Source: Methylobacterium oryzae (lineage in GTDB: Bacteria > Pseudomonadota > Alphaproteobacteria > Rhizobiales > Beijerinckiaceae). From it: a stretch of 64,000 nucleotides of DNA. Made by a program: the position numbers and the translations under genes. Below are positions 17,206 through 25,094 of the stretch, in pieces; positions within the stretch are counted from its first letter, which is position 1; each line of letters starts with the position of its first letter. The DNA lies in contig NZ_CP090349.1 in NCBI RefSeq assembly GCF_021398735.1, positions 5,454,001-5,518,000 on the forward strand. Direction: 5' to 3'. The notes beneath the pieces are model-generated. The model worked only from the letters and a program-made list of their open reading frames with translations. It was not told where the DNA came from and did not search any database.

Positions 17206-17424
17206 TTACTGCTCGAGCCCGGCGCGCTCGACGCGGCGCGCCTGGAGGGCGGCCTCGAAGCCGCGCACAGCCTTGGCGAACTTGTCCCGGCAGTCCGGGT
17301 TGCAGAAGCCCACCACGGCGCCGTTGTAGAGCGTCAGCGAGTCCGCCGAGATCGGCTTGCCCGACCACGGGCAGGTCTCGTTGATCGCGTCCTCGATCTT
17401 CAACGCTTCTTGATCTCGCGTCAT
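17206..17424 (-). CDS. Small YHS/TRASH-like metal-binding protein
   Basis: Encodes 72 residues with the pattern CPWSGKPISADSL, then GAVVGFCNPDCRDKF. This spacing of three cysteines with a following Phe resembles YHS/TRASH domains, which bind metal ions; related rhizobial genes are often labelled glutathione S-transferase without support. It is the first gene of the ffh - rpsP - rimM operon, 18 bases upstream of ffh. The start at 17424 is the ATG just upstream of the first conserved part; the longer open frame looks non-coding. Confidence 0.7.
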   Translation of the reverse strand: MTRDQEALKIEDAINETCPWSGKPISADSLTLYNGAVVGFCNPDCRDKFAKAVRGFEAALQARRVERAGLEQ

Positions 17425-17724
17425 GCGGGTGCCTCGGCCGGCGGATCCCGTCCTCGCATATCGGCCAACGCCCATCGCGCCCGAGGGCGCGGACGCGCTG
17501 TCGGGCGTTGACCTCCGGCCTCGCGGGACCGGTCGGCTTGGCATCGGTCGATCTGCTACGGATCGGGAGGCCGGGGCGTAGCGGCAGCCGGCCGGAAAGT
17601 CAATTTTTCGGCCGGCCCGGCGCCGCGGCGGTGCCGAAACGGGCCGCCGATCGGTGTTAACTTTTACCGATCGTTAAGCATGTTGGGATTGTCTTCGGGC
17701 CATATTCGATCAGGACGCCCGCCG
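17425..17724. other. Divergent promoter region
   Basis: No gene seen. This 300-base gap should hold the promoter of the YHS-ffh-rpsP-rimM operon on the minus strand and of the coiled-coil gene on the plus strand. The only clear structure is the palindrome at 17648-17673. Confidence 0.5.
17648..17673. promoter_or_regulatory. Inverted repeat, candidate operator
   Basis: Perfect 8-bp arms CGATCGGT and ACCGATCG separated by GTTAACTTTT, in an AT-rich patch 52 bases upstream of the coiled-coil gene start. The even spacing and location suit a dimeric regulator. No regulator is identified. Confidence 0.4.
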
Positions 17725-18354
17725 ATGTCGGAACCCGCCCGCTCTCACTCGCCGACCGAGTCCGGCAGCTTTCCCGCGACCGGTCCGCTCCGCGACTGGC
17801 TGACGGCGATGAAGGCCCAGGCGCCGGCCGAGGCCCGCGGCGATGCCCGGCCCGAGGAGACCCTGCCCGAGGCGAAGCGGCCTCGCGGCGGGGAGACGGC
17901 GTGGTCGCCCCGCGTCGTCCCGGCCCCCGAGGCGCCGCGGGCCGCCGCCGAGGATCCCGACATCGCCGAGCTGATGGCCGAGAACCTGATGCTGAAGGCC
18001 AGGCTCCGCGTCGAGGCCGAGCGCCAGGACGAGCTGCAGACCATCCTGGCCGACGAGATCCGGACGCTCCGTGAGCATATCCGCGACGAGATCGGCTCCC
18101 TGGAGGATCTCCGGGCCGAGCAGGAGGACGTCCGCGTCGAGCGCGAGGAGTTCCGCGGCGAGCGGGAGCGCTTCCGGGCCGAGCGCGAGGAGCTGCGCGC
18201 CGAGCGCGACCGGGCGATCGCCGAGCGGGACGCCCTGCGGGCCGAGCGGCTGACCCTGGCCGGCGAGCGCGACGCCCTGCGCGAGGAGCGCGACCTGTGG
18301 CGCGCCCGGACCGAGGCGCTGGCCCAGCCGCTGTTCCAGTCCCAGCGGCGCTGA
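17725..18354 (+). CDS. Hypothetical coiled-coil protein
   Basis: Encodes 209 residues. The first 90 residues are Pro/Ala/Arg-rich and probably disordered. From about residue 90 the sequence is an unbroken heptad-like Glu/Arg/Leu/Ala run (MAENLMLKARLRVEAERQDE, then repeated RAERE/RAERD blocks) predicted to form a long coiled coil. No signal peptide. An in-frame ATG 45 bases upstream is possible; I chose the one preceded by AGGA. Its stop codon lies inside the first unit of a 10-bp tandem array. Function unknown; a structural or scaffold role is only a guess. Confidence 0.7.
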   Translation: MSEPARSHSPTESGSFPATGPLRDWLTAMKAQAPAEARGDARPEETLPEAKRPRGGETAWSPRVVPAPEAPRAAAEDPDIAELMAENLMLKARLRVEAERQDELQTILADEIRTLREHIRDEIGSLEDLRAEQEDVRVEREEFRGERERFRAEREELRAERDRAIAERDALRAERLTLAGERDALREERDLWRARTEALAQPLFQSQRR

Positions 18355-18410
18355 GCGGCGCTGAGCGGCGCTGAGCGGCGCTGAGCGGCGCTGAGCGGCG
18401 CTGAGCGGCG
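18351..18410. repeat. 10-bp tandem repeat, six perfect units
   Basis: CTGAGCGGCG is repeated six times without error, with a degenerate unit (CCCAGCGGCG) before it. The TGA in the first unit ends the coiled-coil gene, so copy-number changes would not alter the protein. Confidence 0.95.
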
Positions 18411-18439
18411 CCGACCGCATGTCCGGACCCTGAAACGCC

Positions 18440-18467
18440 GAAGGGCCACCCGAGAGGGTGGCCCTTC
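18440..18467. terminator. Bidirectional terminator-like hairpin
   Basis: Perfect 12-bp stem GAAGGGCCACCC / GGGTGGCCCTTC with a 4-base loop. It could end the coiled-coil transcript on the plus strand and the predicted small RNA on the minus strand; the downstream minus strand has TTT shortly after. T-runs are short, so efficiency is uncertain. Confidence 0.65.
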
Positions 18468-18524
18468 CATTGCCGAACCGTGTTGTCCGGCGGAACTGTC
18501 CCGAGATCGGGTCTCTGACGCGTC

Positions 18525-18596
18525 TTAGAGCGACGCGCCGGAGGCGACGGTCCAGGTCCGATGAGCCGAGACACACGGCTGATGACAATGAGACAC
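18525..18596 (-). CDS. Predicted 23-codon peptide with 16S-tail-complementary Shine-Dalgarno
   Basis: A GTG-initiated frame of 23 codons (begins MSHCHQPCVSAHRTW, then TVASGASL) ends in TAA. Immediately before it the minus strand reads GAAAGGAGGTGATCCA, which is complementary to the last 16 or so bases of alphaproteobacterial 16S rRNA, with seven bases from AGGAGG to GTG. A promoter-like TTCACA-N17-TACCTT lies upstream and a strong hairpin downstream. It may be a leader peptide, a real micropeptide or a ribosome-binding RNA. The product has two Cys and three His. Coding status is inferred, not proven. Confidence 0.5.
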   Translation of the reverse strand: MSHCHQPCVSAHRTWTVASGASL

Positions 18597-18631
18597 TGGA
18601 TCACCTCCTTTCGTTGGTTGCGGGTGAGGCG

Positions 18632-18660
18632 AAGGTAGGTGGCCGCGCCCGGCTTGTGAA
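18632..18660 (-). promoter_or_regulatory. Promoter candidate for small minus-strand RNA
   Basis: On the minus strand TTCACA and TACCTT are separated by exactly 17 bases. Initiation would be near 18625, giving an RNA of about 185 bases that ends at the hairpin 18440-18467. Confidence 0.4.
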
Positions 18661-18724
18661 GCCCCGCGCCTGCGCCCGTTTGTCCTCCCCGGCCCGGCGC
18701 TTCCCCGTCCCGGCGGCCGGGCGT

Positions 18725-19858
18725 ATGACGGGCGCCCCGAGGTCTGCCCGAACCGCCTTGAACGCGCCCTTCGCCAACCCGCCGCGCCCCGCCGACGAGG
18801 CCGCGCTCGATCCCGACGCGATGCGCCAGCCGCTCGGCAACGCGTGGTACTGCGTCGGGCAGTCCCGGAGCCTCGGCAGGGTGGGCGGCCGGTCGGCCCT
18901 GCGGGCTGTGGCGCTGAACGGCGAGCAGATCGTCCTGGGCCGCGCCCCCGACGGCGCGCCCTTCGCGCTGCGCGACCGCTGCCCTCACCGCGGCATGGCC
19001 CTGTCGAAGGGCCGGTTCGACGGCGACACCCTGATGTGCCCGTTCCACGGCTGGCGCTTCGGCACCGACGGGCGCTGCCGCGACGTCCCGACCCTGTCGG
19101 AGCACGACGCCGCCGACTTCTCGCGCATCCAGGTGCAGCGCTTCCCCGTGCGGGAGAGCGCCGGCTTCCTCTGGGTCAACCCGCATCTCGGCCCGGCCGC
19201 CGGCGCGGTGCCGGAGGTGCCGGCGCTGGATTTCGAGCCCGCCGGATCCCTCGTGGTCGAGCTGGAGGTCGAGGCCTCCTTCGACTTGACGACGCTGAGC
19301 CTCGTCGATCCCGGGCACGTCGCCTTCGTCCACGATTCGTGGTGGTTCCGGCCCTCGAAGCAGCTCCGCGAGAAGGTGAAGACCTTCCAGCCGGTGCCGC
19401 ACGGCTTCGTGATGACGAGCCACGCGACCACGACGAGCTCGCCGGTCTACCGCCTGCTCGGCGGCATCCCCGAGGTCGAGATCGAGTTCCGCCTGCCCGG
19501 CGTGCGGCTGGAGCGCATCCGCGCGGGGGAGAAGCGGGTGGCGAACTACACCTTCGCGACGCCGCTGACGCCGGACCGGACGCTGCTCACCAACGCCCTC
19601 TACTGGAGCATGCCGGCCCTGAACCTGCTCAAGCCGGTCGCGCGCCCGCTGATGCGGCAGTTCCTGACCCAGGACCAGCAGGTGCTCCAGCACGCGCAGG
19701 ACGGGCTCGACCGCAAGCCCACCATGGTGCTGTTCGGCCAGGGCGACCTGCCCTCGCAATGGTATTTCCGGCTGAAGCGCGAGGCCCTGGAATCGGCCCG
19801 CGACGGGCGCCCGTTCGTCAACCCGCTGGAGCGCCGCGAGCTGCGCTGGCGCTCCTGA
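18725..19858 (+). CDS. Rieske-type aromatic ring-hydroxylating oxygenase, alpha subunit
   Basis: Encodes 377 residues. The N-terminal Rieske domain has CPHRGM and CPFHGW (CxH...CxxH ligands for the 2Fe-2S cluster), following NAWYCVGQS. The C-terminal catalytic domain contains DPGHVAFVHDSWWF and a later YWSMPALNLL region. It resembles VanA-like and pheophorbide-type single-component oxygenases, which demethylate or hydroxylate aromatic or macrocyclic substrates with an external reductase. No reductase or ferredoxin gene is adjacent, and the substrate is unknown. The start is uncertain: 18725 gives a 32-residue leader; Met at 18821 is an alternative. Convergent with the methyltransferase gene 8 bases away. 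Confidence 0.85.
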   Translation: MTGAPRSARTALNAPFANPPRPADEAALDPDAMRQPLGNAWYCVGQSRSLGRVGGRSALRAVALNGEQIVLGRAPDGAPFALRDRCPHRGMALSKGRFDGDTLMCPFHGWRFGTDGRCRDVPTLSEHDAADFSRIQVQRFPVRESAGFLWVNPHLGPAAGAVPEVPALDFEPAGSLVVELEVEASFDLTTLSLVDPGHVAFVHDSWWFRPSKQLREKVKTFQPVPHGFVMTSHATTTSSPVYRLLGGIPEVEIEFRLPGVRLERIRAGEKRVANYTFATPLTPDRTLLTNALYWSMPALNLLKPVARPLMRQFLTQDQQVLQHAQDGLDRKPTMVLFGQGDLPSQWYFRLKREALESARDGRPFVNPLERRELRWRS

Positions 19859-19865
19859 GGTGCCG

Positions 19866-20609
19866 CTACCGCGCCGTCGAGTCGTCGCGGCAGGGCCGGA
19901 CCGTCTCCGGCCGCGGGCGCGCCTCCGGGGCGGGGGCCGCGAAGATTGCCAGGTAGGCCCCGTCCGCGAGCGGCCGGAAGCCGGTCTCCCGGTAGCCCGC
20001 GGCGGCGAGCTCGCAGCGCAGGAGCGCCGGCGGCGTGCCGTGCCGCGACGGGATCGCGTCGGCGTCGACGATCCCGACCCGGGCGCCCGGGCGCATCGCG
20101 GCGGCGAGGTTGTGGAGCAGGCCGAAGGGCTGGGTGATCTCGTGGTACATGTGGACGAGGATCGCCGCGTCCACCGAGGCCGGGGGCAGGCGCGGGTCGT
20201 GCGGCTCGCCGCGCACGACCGTGACGTTCCCGAGCGCCTTCACCCGCTTCTCTAAGGCCGCCAGGTAGGACGGCGTCACGTCCTCGGCGAGCACGCGGCC
20301 CCGCGGCCCGACCCGAGGGCTCAACCGCACCGCGTAGTAGCCGCTGCCGGCGCCGATATCCGCCACCGTCTCGCCGGGCGCGATGCCCATCCCCTCGGCC
20401 ACCTGCTCGAACTCGCCCGCCCTGTCGCGCTCGGCCTCCGAGGACCAGCGCGGCGCGACGATCTCGGCCACGGGCCGGTCGGGCCTGGGGAAGGCGGCGG
20501 CGGGCGCGCCCAGGGGCGCCAGCGGCTCGGCGGCGCGGGCCGGGCCGGCCAGGGCGGCGGTGGCGGCAGCGGCCGCGAGGAGGGCGAGGGCGCAGATCAT
20601 GGCCGACAA
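19866..20609 (-). CDS. Exported class I SAM-dependent methyltransferase
   Basis: Encodes 247 residues from TTG at 20609, or 244 from ATG at 20600. A hydrophobic, Ala-rich signal peptide ends near GPARAAEP. The body is a Rossmann-fold methyltransferase: [17 protein letters not shown] (SAM-binding motif I), [10 protein letters not shown], and [12 protein letters not shown]. Export of a SAM-dependent enzyme is odd because SAM is cytoplasmic, yet such predicted methyltransferases with signal peptides are known in Proteobacteria. Substrate unknown. It diverges from trmD across a 66-base gap. Confidence 0.82.
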   Translation of the reverse strand: MSAMICALALLAAAAATAALAGPARAAEPLAPLGAPAAAFPRPDRPVAEIVAPRWSSEAERDRAGEFEQVAEGMGIAPGETVADIGAGSGYYAVRLSPRVGPRGRVLAEDVTPSYLAALEKRVKALGNVTVVRGEPHDPRLPPASVDAAILVHMYHEITQPFGLLHNLAAAMRPGARVGIVDADAIPSRHGTPPALLRCELAAAGYRETGFRPLADGAYLAIFAAPAPEARPRPETVRPCRDDSTAR

Positions 20610-20675
20610 CCCGCGGGGCGCGCCGACGGTGCCGGGCCCGTTGACCGTGCCGCACCCCGCGCGCCATCAAGCGCC

Positions 20676-21440
20676 ATGACGCGCGCGGACACGCCCTGGC
20701 GGGCCACGATCCTCACCCTCTACCCGGAGATGTTCCCGGGCCCGCTGGGCGTGTCCCTGTCGGGCGACGCCCTGGCGCGGGGCGACTGGACCCTGGAGGC
20801 CCGCAACATCCGCGCGCACGGCCTCGGCCGCCACCGCTCGGTGGACGACACGCCGGCCGGCGGCGGGGCCGGGATGGTCCTGCGCTGCGACGTGCTCGGC
20901 GCCGCCATCGACGCCGCGACTTACGACGCCGCGACCGGGGCCGACGACCCGCGCCCGCGCCTGCTGATGTCGCCCCGCGGCCGGCCGCTCACCCAGGCCC
21001 GCGTGCGCGACCTCGCGGCGGGACCGGGCGCGCTGATCGTCTGCGGCCGCTTCGAGGGCGTCGACGAGCGCGTCATCGCCGGGCGCGGCCTGGAGGAGGT
21101 CTCGATCGGCGACTACGTGCTGTCCGGCGGCGAGATCGCCGCGCTGGTGGTTCTGGACGCCTGCGTGCGCCTGCTGCCCGGCGTGATGGGCAAGGTGGAA
21201 TCCGGCGTCGAGGAGAGCTTCGAGGGCGGGCTCCTCGAGTACCCGCACTACACGCGCCCCCGCGACTGGGAGGGCCGCGCGATCCCGGACGTCCTCTCCG
21301 GCGGCAACCACGCCGCCATCGCCCGCTGGCGGCGGGCGGAGGCCGAGCGGATCACCGCCGAGCGGCGCCCGGACCTGCGCCCCGGGGGCAGCCCCGGTCA
21401 GGCCGGCTCGAGGTCGATCACCGGGCCGTCGCGGTCGTAA
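20676..21440 (+). CDS. trmD: tRNA (guanine-N1)-methyltransferase TrmD
   Basis: Encodes 254 residues. TrmD methylates G37 of tRNAs that read CNN codons and prevents +1 frameshifting. Seen are [14 protein letters not shown], the knot region [15 protein letters not shown] and [20 protein letters not shown], and the substrate loop [21 protein letters not shown]. The last 25 residues are poorly conserved. It is separated from rpsP/rimM by about 6 kb and inverted relative to them, and rplS does not follow. Its 3' end overlaps a small minus-strand membrane-protein gene. Confidence 0.95.
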   Translation: MTRADTPWRATILTLYPEMFPGPLGVSLSGDALARGDWTLEARNIRAHGLGRHRSVDDTPAGGGAGMVLRCDVLGAAIDAATYDAATGADDPRPRLLMSPRGRPLTQARVRDLAAGPGALIVCGRFEGVDERVIAGRGLEEVSIGDYVLSGGEIAALVVLDACVRLLPGVMGKVESGVEESFEGGLLEYPHYTRPRDWEGRAIPDVLSGGNHAAIARWRRAEAERITAERRPDLRPGGSPGQAGSRSITGPSRS

Positions 21441-21577
21441 TCCGGCGGGTCGAGCCGCAGCGGCTGCGGCACCAGCCGCGGTGTCCGGCTCGCCTGCAGG
21501 AGGCGGGGAATTAAGGCCCCAATAACCAAGAGTAGAACGGACCAGACCGCCAATATCGCGGCGCTGTGGAAAGTCAT
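21398..21577 (-). CDS. Small single-pass membrane protein
   Basis: A 59-residue frame starting [18 protein letters not shown], with one N-terminal membrane helix and a Pro/Asp/Arg-rich tail ending IDLEPA. GAGGTG precedes the ATG. Codon use fits a real gene. The 3' end overlaps the trmD 3' end by 43 bases tail to tail. Function unknown. Confidence 0.6.
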   Translation of the reverse strand: MTFHSAAILAVWSVLLLVIGALIPRLLQASRTPRLVPQPLRLDPPDYDRDGPVIDLEPA

Positions 21578-21669
21578 CGGCGCACCTCAAACGCTACGCG
21601 GCACCTCATTAAGGCTAACGGGCCGGGATTAATCGACTGTTCCCCGCCGCCCGGGGCCGTGTCCCGACC

Positions 21670-21791
21670 GGGGGCAGCGCCGCGAAGACTGCCGCCGGGA
21701 CGGGCGCTTGCAAGCCGGCCGGTTTCGGCGCATGCGCGAGCCGGGACGCGCCTCCCCCGGGAGCGCGGCCCTCTGCAAGGATGGATCCGCC
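21670..21791 (+). ncRNA. Possible serC-motif leader RNA
   Basis: Alphaproteobacterial serC genes are commonly preceded by a conserved structured leader, the serC motif. The segment here has a hairpin at 21748-21766 (GCG-C-CTCCC with GGGAG-CGC) and a CTGCAAGGAT ribosome-binding segment next to the start codon. I identify it by position and general layout, not by a model match. Confidence 0.35.
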
Positions 21792-22961
21792 ATGACCAGC
21801 CGCCCCACGCAGCGCCCGCGCGTGCCCCACTTCTCCTCCGGCCCCTGCGCCAAGCGCCCCGGCTGGACCCCGGCCGCCCTGGCCGACGCCGCCCTCGGCC
21901 GGTCGCACCGCTCCCCCCTCGGCAAGGCCAAGCTCGGCCGGGCGATCGACCTGACCCGCACGGTCCTGCAGGTGCCGTCCGACTACCGGATCGGCATCGT
22001 GCCGGCCTCCGACACCGGCGCCGTCGAGATGGCGATGTGGACGATGCTCGGGCCGAAGCCCGTCGCGGTCGCCGCCTGGGAGGCGTTCGGCAAGGAGTGG
22101 GTCACGGACGCGCTGAAGCAGCTCAAGATCGCGCCGCGCATTCACCAGACGCCCTACGGGATCCTGCCGGACCTCGCGGCGATCGACACGAAGAACAGCG
22201 ACGTGGTCTTCACCTGGAACGGCACCGCGGCCGGCGTGAAGGTGCCGGACGGCGACTGGATCGCGGCCGACCGCGAGGGCCTGACGATCTGCGACGCGAC
22301 CTCGGCGGCCTTCGCCCAACCCCTGCCCTGGGACAAGCTCGATGTCGTGACCTTCTCCTGGCAGAAGGTGATGGGCGGCGAGGCGGCGCACGGCATGCTG
22401 ATCCTCTCGCCCCGCGCCGTGGCGCGACTGGAGAGCCACACACCGTCCTGGCCCCTGCCGAAGATCTTCCGCCTCACCAAGGACGGCAAGCTGATCGAGG
22501 GCATCTTCAAGGGCGACACGATCAACACGCCCTCGATGCTGGCCGTCGAGGACTACCTCGACACCCTGGACTGGGCCGAGCGGATCGGCGGCCTGAAGGC
22601 GCTGCACGCGCGGGCCGACGCCAACGCGAAGGTCGTCTACGACTGGGTCGCGCGCACGCCCTGGATCGCGCCGCTGGCCGCCGATCCCGCGACCTACTCG
22701 AACACGGGCGTCTGCCTCGTGATCGCCGATCCGGATGTGCTCGCCCGCGGCGACGCGGCGGTCTCGGCCTACGCGGCGGGGATCGTCGAGCGCCTCGACC
22801 GCGAGGGTGTCGCCCTCGACATCGGCGCCTATCGCGACGCGCCGGCGGGCCTGCGGATCTGGTGCGGCGCCACCGTGGAGACCTCGGATCTGGAAGCGCT
22901 GACGCCCTGGCTCGACTGGGCCTTCGCGGAGGAGAAGGCGGCGCTGACGCGGGCGGCGTGA
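21792..22961 (+). CDS. serC: Phosphoserine aminotransferase
   Basis: Encodes 389 residues of the fold-type I PLP aminotransferase SerC, of the form found in alphaproteobacteria and methanogens. It converts 3-phosphohydroxypyruvate and glutamate to phosphoserine. Seen are [25 protein letters not shown], the [12 protein letters not shown] segment, and the PLP lysine in [20 protein letters not shown] upstream fixes the start at 21792. serA, often next to it, is absent; the gene ends at a dispersed repeat and a terminator. Serine synthesis also matters in serine-cycle methylotrophs. Confidence 0.93.
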   Translation: MTSRPTQRPRVPHFSSGPCAKRPGWTPAALADAALGRSHRSPLGKAKLGRAIDLTRTVLQVPSDYRIGIVPASDTGAVEMAMWTMLGPKPVAVAAWEAFGKEWVTDALKQLKIAPRIHQTPYGILPDLAAIDTKNSDVVFTWNGTAAGVKVPDGDWIAADREGLTICDATSAAFAQPLPWDKLDVVTFSWQKVMGGEAAHGMLILSPRAVARLESHTPSWPLPKIFRLTKDGKLIEGIFKGDTINTPSMLAVEDYLDTLDWAERIGGLKALHARADANAKVVYDWVARTPWIAPLAADPATYSNTGVCLVIADPDVLARGDAAVSAYAAGIVERLDREGVALDIGAYRDAPAGLRIWCGATVETSDLEALTPWLDWAFAEEKAALTRAA

Positions 22962-22997
22962 ATGCTTCGGGGTCGATGCCCGGTCGCCGCCCCGCAT

Positions 22998-23089
22998 CGT
23001 CTTTGCGAGCGGAGCGAAGCAATCCAGGGCTTCGCTCCGATTCCGACCGCAGCGCTGCCCTGGGTCGCTTCGCTGCGCTCGCGATGACG
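22998..23089. repeat. Dispersed palindromic repeat, copy A
   Basis: Two 31-base inverted arms (TTGCGAGCGGAGCGAAGC... and ...GCTTCGCTGCGCTCGCGATG) with five mismatches enclose a 30-base centre. The same element occurs at 52459-52549. It lies between serC and a terminator, in noncoding DNA. Elements of this sequence type are widespread in Alphaproteobacteria. Confidence 0.85.
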
Positions 23090-23101
23090 GCCTGACGCGA
23101 A

Positions 23102-23132
23102 AAAACCCCGGTCCTCACGGAGCCGGGGTTTT
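23102..23132. terminator. Bidirectional Rho-independent terminator
   Basis: Perfect 10-bp arms AAAACCCCGG and CCGGGGTTTT. T-runs follow the stem on both strands, so it can end both serC and the convergent amtB transcript. Confidence 0.85.
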
Positions 23133-23174
23133 CTCGTTCGGGGGACGCGGCCCCGCGGGGCCGCGCCCTCCGTC

Positions 23175-24674
23175 TCAGTAGTTGTAGGCGCGCTCGCCGT
23201 GATCGGCGATGTCGAGACCCTCGCGCTCCTCCTCCTGCGTGACGCGCAGGCCGATCGTCACGTCGACGAGCTTGTAGAGGATCGCCGAGCCGATGCCCGA
23301 CCACAGGAGCGTCAGGCCGACCGCCTCGGCCTGGACGATGAGCTGGCTCATCATGTCGTAGGCACCGACCGCGAGCTCGCCCGGCTTCGAGGTGTAGTCG
23401 GGGATGCCGACGCCGCCGAGGTTCGGGTCGACCAGGATGCCGGTCGCCAGCGCGCCCAGGATGCCGCCGACGCAGTGGACGCCGAAGACGTCCAGCGAGT
23501 CGTCGTAGCCGAGCGCGTTCTTCACGGTCGAGCACATCACGAAGCAGACCACGCCGGCGACGAGGCCGAGCACGATCGAGCCCATGGGGCCGGCGAAGCC
23601 GGAGGCCGGGGTGACCGCGACGAGGCCGGCGACCGCGCCCGACAGCATGCCGAGCAGGGACGGCTTGCCCTTGAGGGCCCACTCGGCGAACAGCCACGCC
23701 ACCGCGGCGCCGCAGGTCGCCACGAAGGTGTTGAGCATGGCGAGGGCGGCGGTGCCGTTGGACTCGAGGTTCGAGCCGGCGTTGAAGCCGAACCAGCCGA
23801 CCCACAGCAGCGAGGCGCCGATCATCGTCATGGTCAGGGAGTGCGGGGCGAGCAGGTCGCGGCCGTAGCCGATGCGCTTGCCCATGATCAGGCAGCCGAC
23901 GAAGCCGGCGATGCCCGCGTTGATGTGCACGACCGTGCCGCCCGCGAAGTCGAGGGCGCCCTTCTGGAAGAGGAAGCCGGCATCCTTGTTGACCGCGTCG
24001 AGGGCCGCCTGGGCGGTCGCCTTCGAGGCGTCGTCGGTGGCGGCGGCCAGCGCCTTCGCGGCGTTGCCGACGGCGTCCGGGCCGGCCCAGTACCAGACCA
24101 TGTGGGCCATCGGGAAGTAGATGATCGTGACCCAGAGGATCGTGAACACCACCAGCGCGGAGAACTTCATCCGCTCGGCGAAGGCGCCGACGATCAGCGC
24201 GGGCGTGATCATGGCGAACGTCATCTGGAAGCACAGATAGGCGTATTCCGGGATCACGACGCCGTTCGAGAAGGTCGCGACCGTCGAGTTCGCGTCGACG
24301 CCCTTCAGGAAGGCCTTCGAGAGGCCGCCGACGAAGTCGTTGAGGCCGCCGCCGCTGGTGAAGGCGAGGCTGTAGCCGTAGAACACCCAGAGCAGGCCGA
24401 CGATCGACACGATCGCGAACACCTGAGTCAGCACCGACAGCATGTTCTTGGTGCGCACGAGGCCGCCGTAGAACAGCGCGAGGCCCGGGATGCTCATCAT
24501 CAGCACCAGGGCCGACGAGATCAGCATCCAGGCCGTGTCGCCCTTGTTGGGGATCGGCGAGGGCGGCGGCGAGGCGGCTTCGGGTGTCGGGGTCTGCGCG
24601 AGGGACGGCTCGATCAGGAGGGCGGCGATCGCCGCCCCTCCCAAGCCGAGCATGAGGGCATGACGAAGTTTCAT
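23175..24674 (-). CDS. amtB: Ammonium transporter AmtB
   Basis: Encodes 499 residues with a signal-like N-terminus (to about AQTPTPEA) and eleven membrane helices. Family marks include DTAWMLISSALVLMM, GLALFYGGLVR, FAERMKFSALV, MVWYWAGPDA, GTVVHINAGIAGFVG (pore His) and FGVHCVGGILG (second His). It moves ammonium across the inner membrane. It is long because of an insertion with about 50 Ala/Lys/Asp-rich residues after the YWAGPDAV motif, seen in other alphaproteobacterial AmtB. The start at 24674 has GGGAG ten bases upstream. It follows glnK with an 81-base gap. Confidence 0.95.
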   Translation of the reverse strand: MKLRHALMLGLGGAAIAALLIEPSLAQTPTPEAASPPPSPIPNKGDTAWMLISSALVLMMSIPGLALFYGGLVRTKNMLSVLTQVFAIVSIVGLLWVFYGYSLAFTSGGGLNDFVGGLSKAFLKGVDANSTVATFSNGVVIPEYAYLCFQMTFAMITPALIVGAFAERMKFSALVVFTILWVTIIYFPMAHMVWYWAGPDAVGNAAKALAAATDDASKATAQAALDAVNKDAGFLFQKGALDFAGGTVVHINAGIAGFVGCLIMGKRIGYGRDLLAPHSLTMTMIGASLLWVGWFGFNAGSNLESNGTAALAMLNTFVATCGAAVAWLFAEWALKGKPSLLGMLSGAVAGLVAVTPASGFAGPMGSIVLGLVAGVVCFVMCSTVKNALGYDDSLDVFGVHCVGGILGALATGILVDPNLGGVGIPDYTSKPGELAVGAYDMMSQLIVQAEAVGLTLLWSGIGSAILYKLVDVTIGLRVTQEEEREGLDIADHGERAYNY

Positions 24675-24755
24675 GGGCACGTGGCTCCCGGTCTCAAGTC
24701 CGTAGTGTTTCAGGAGGTCTGGGGATCGGCGGGCCCGGGCGCACCGGGCCGCGGA

Positions 24756-25094
24756 TCAGAGAGCGTCGGCGTCGGTCTCGCCGGTCCGGATGCGCACCGC
24801 CTTCTCCAGCGGCATCACGAAGATCTTGCCGTCGCCGATCTGGCCGGTCCGCGCGGCCCCCGCGATGGCGTCGATCACGCTGGACGTCAGGTCCGAGGCG
24901 ACGGCGACCTCGATCTTCAGCTTCGGCAGGAAGCTGACGGCGTATTCCGCGCCGCGGTAGATCTCGGTGTGGCCCTTCTGGCGGCCATAACCCTTCACCT
25001 CCGTCACCGTCAGGCCGTGCACGCCGATTCCGGTGAGCGCGTCGCGCACCTCCTCGAGCTTGAACGGCTTGATGATGGCCATCACGATTTTCAT
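24756..25094 (-). CDS. glnK: P-II nitrogen regulatory protein GlnK
   Basis: Encodes 112 residues, exact P-II length. KPFKLEEVRDAL, the T-loop with Tyr51 (TEIYRGAEY), and the C-terminal GDGKIFVMPLEKAVRIRTGE are seen. GlnK binds 2-oxoglutarate and ATP/ADP, is uridylylated on Tyr51 under nitrogen limitation, and blocks AmtB when nitrogen is plentiful. Directly upstream of amtB on the same strand, as is standard. A near-consensus sigma-54 site lies about 110 bases upstream. Confidence 0.97.
   Translation of the reverse strand: MKIVMAIIKPFKLEEVRDALTGIGVHGLTVTEVKGYGRQKGHTEIYRGAEYAVSFLPKLKIEVAVASDLTSSVIDAIAGAARTGQIGDGKIFVMPLEKAVRIRTGETDADAL

Noticed and set aside
17680..17724. Upstream in-frame ATG for the coiled-coil gene
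   Set aside because: It lies seven bases after the palindrome's end, lacks a ribosome binding site and adds only 15 residues; the 17725 start is preferred though not proven.
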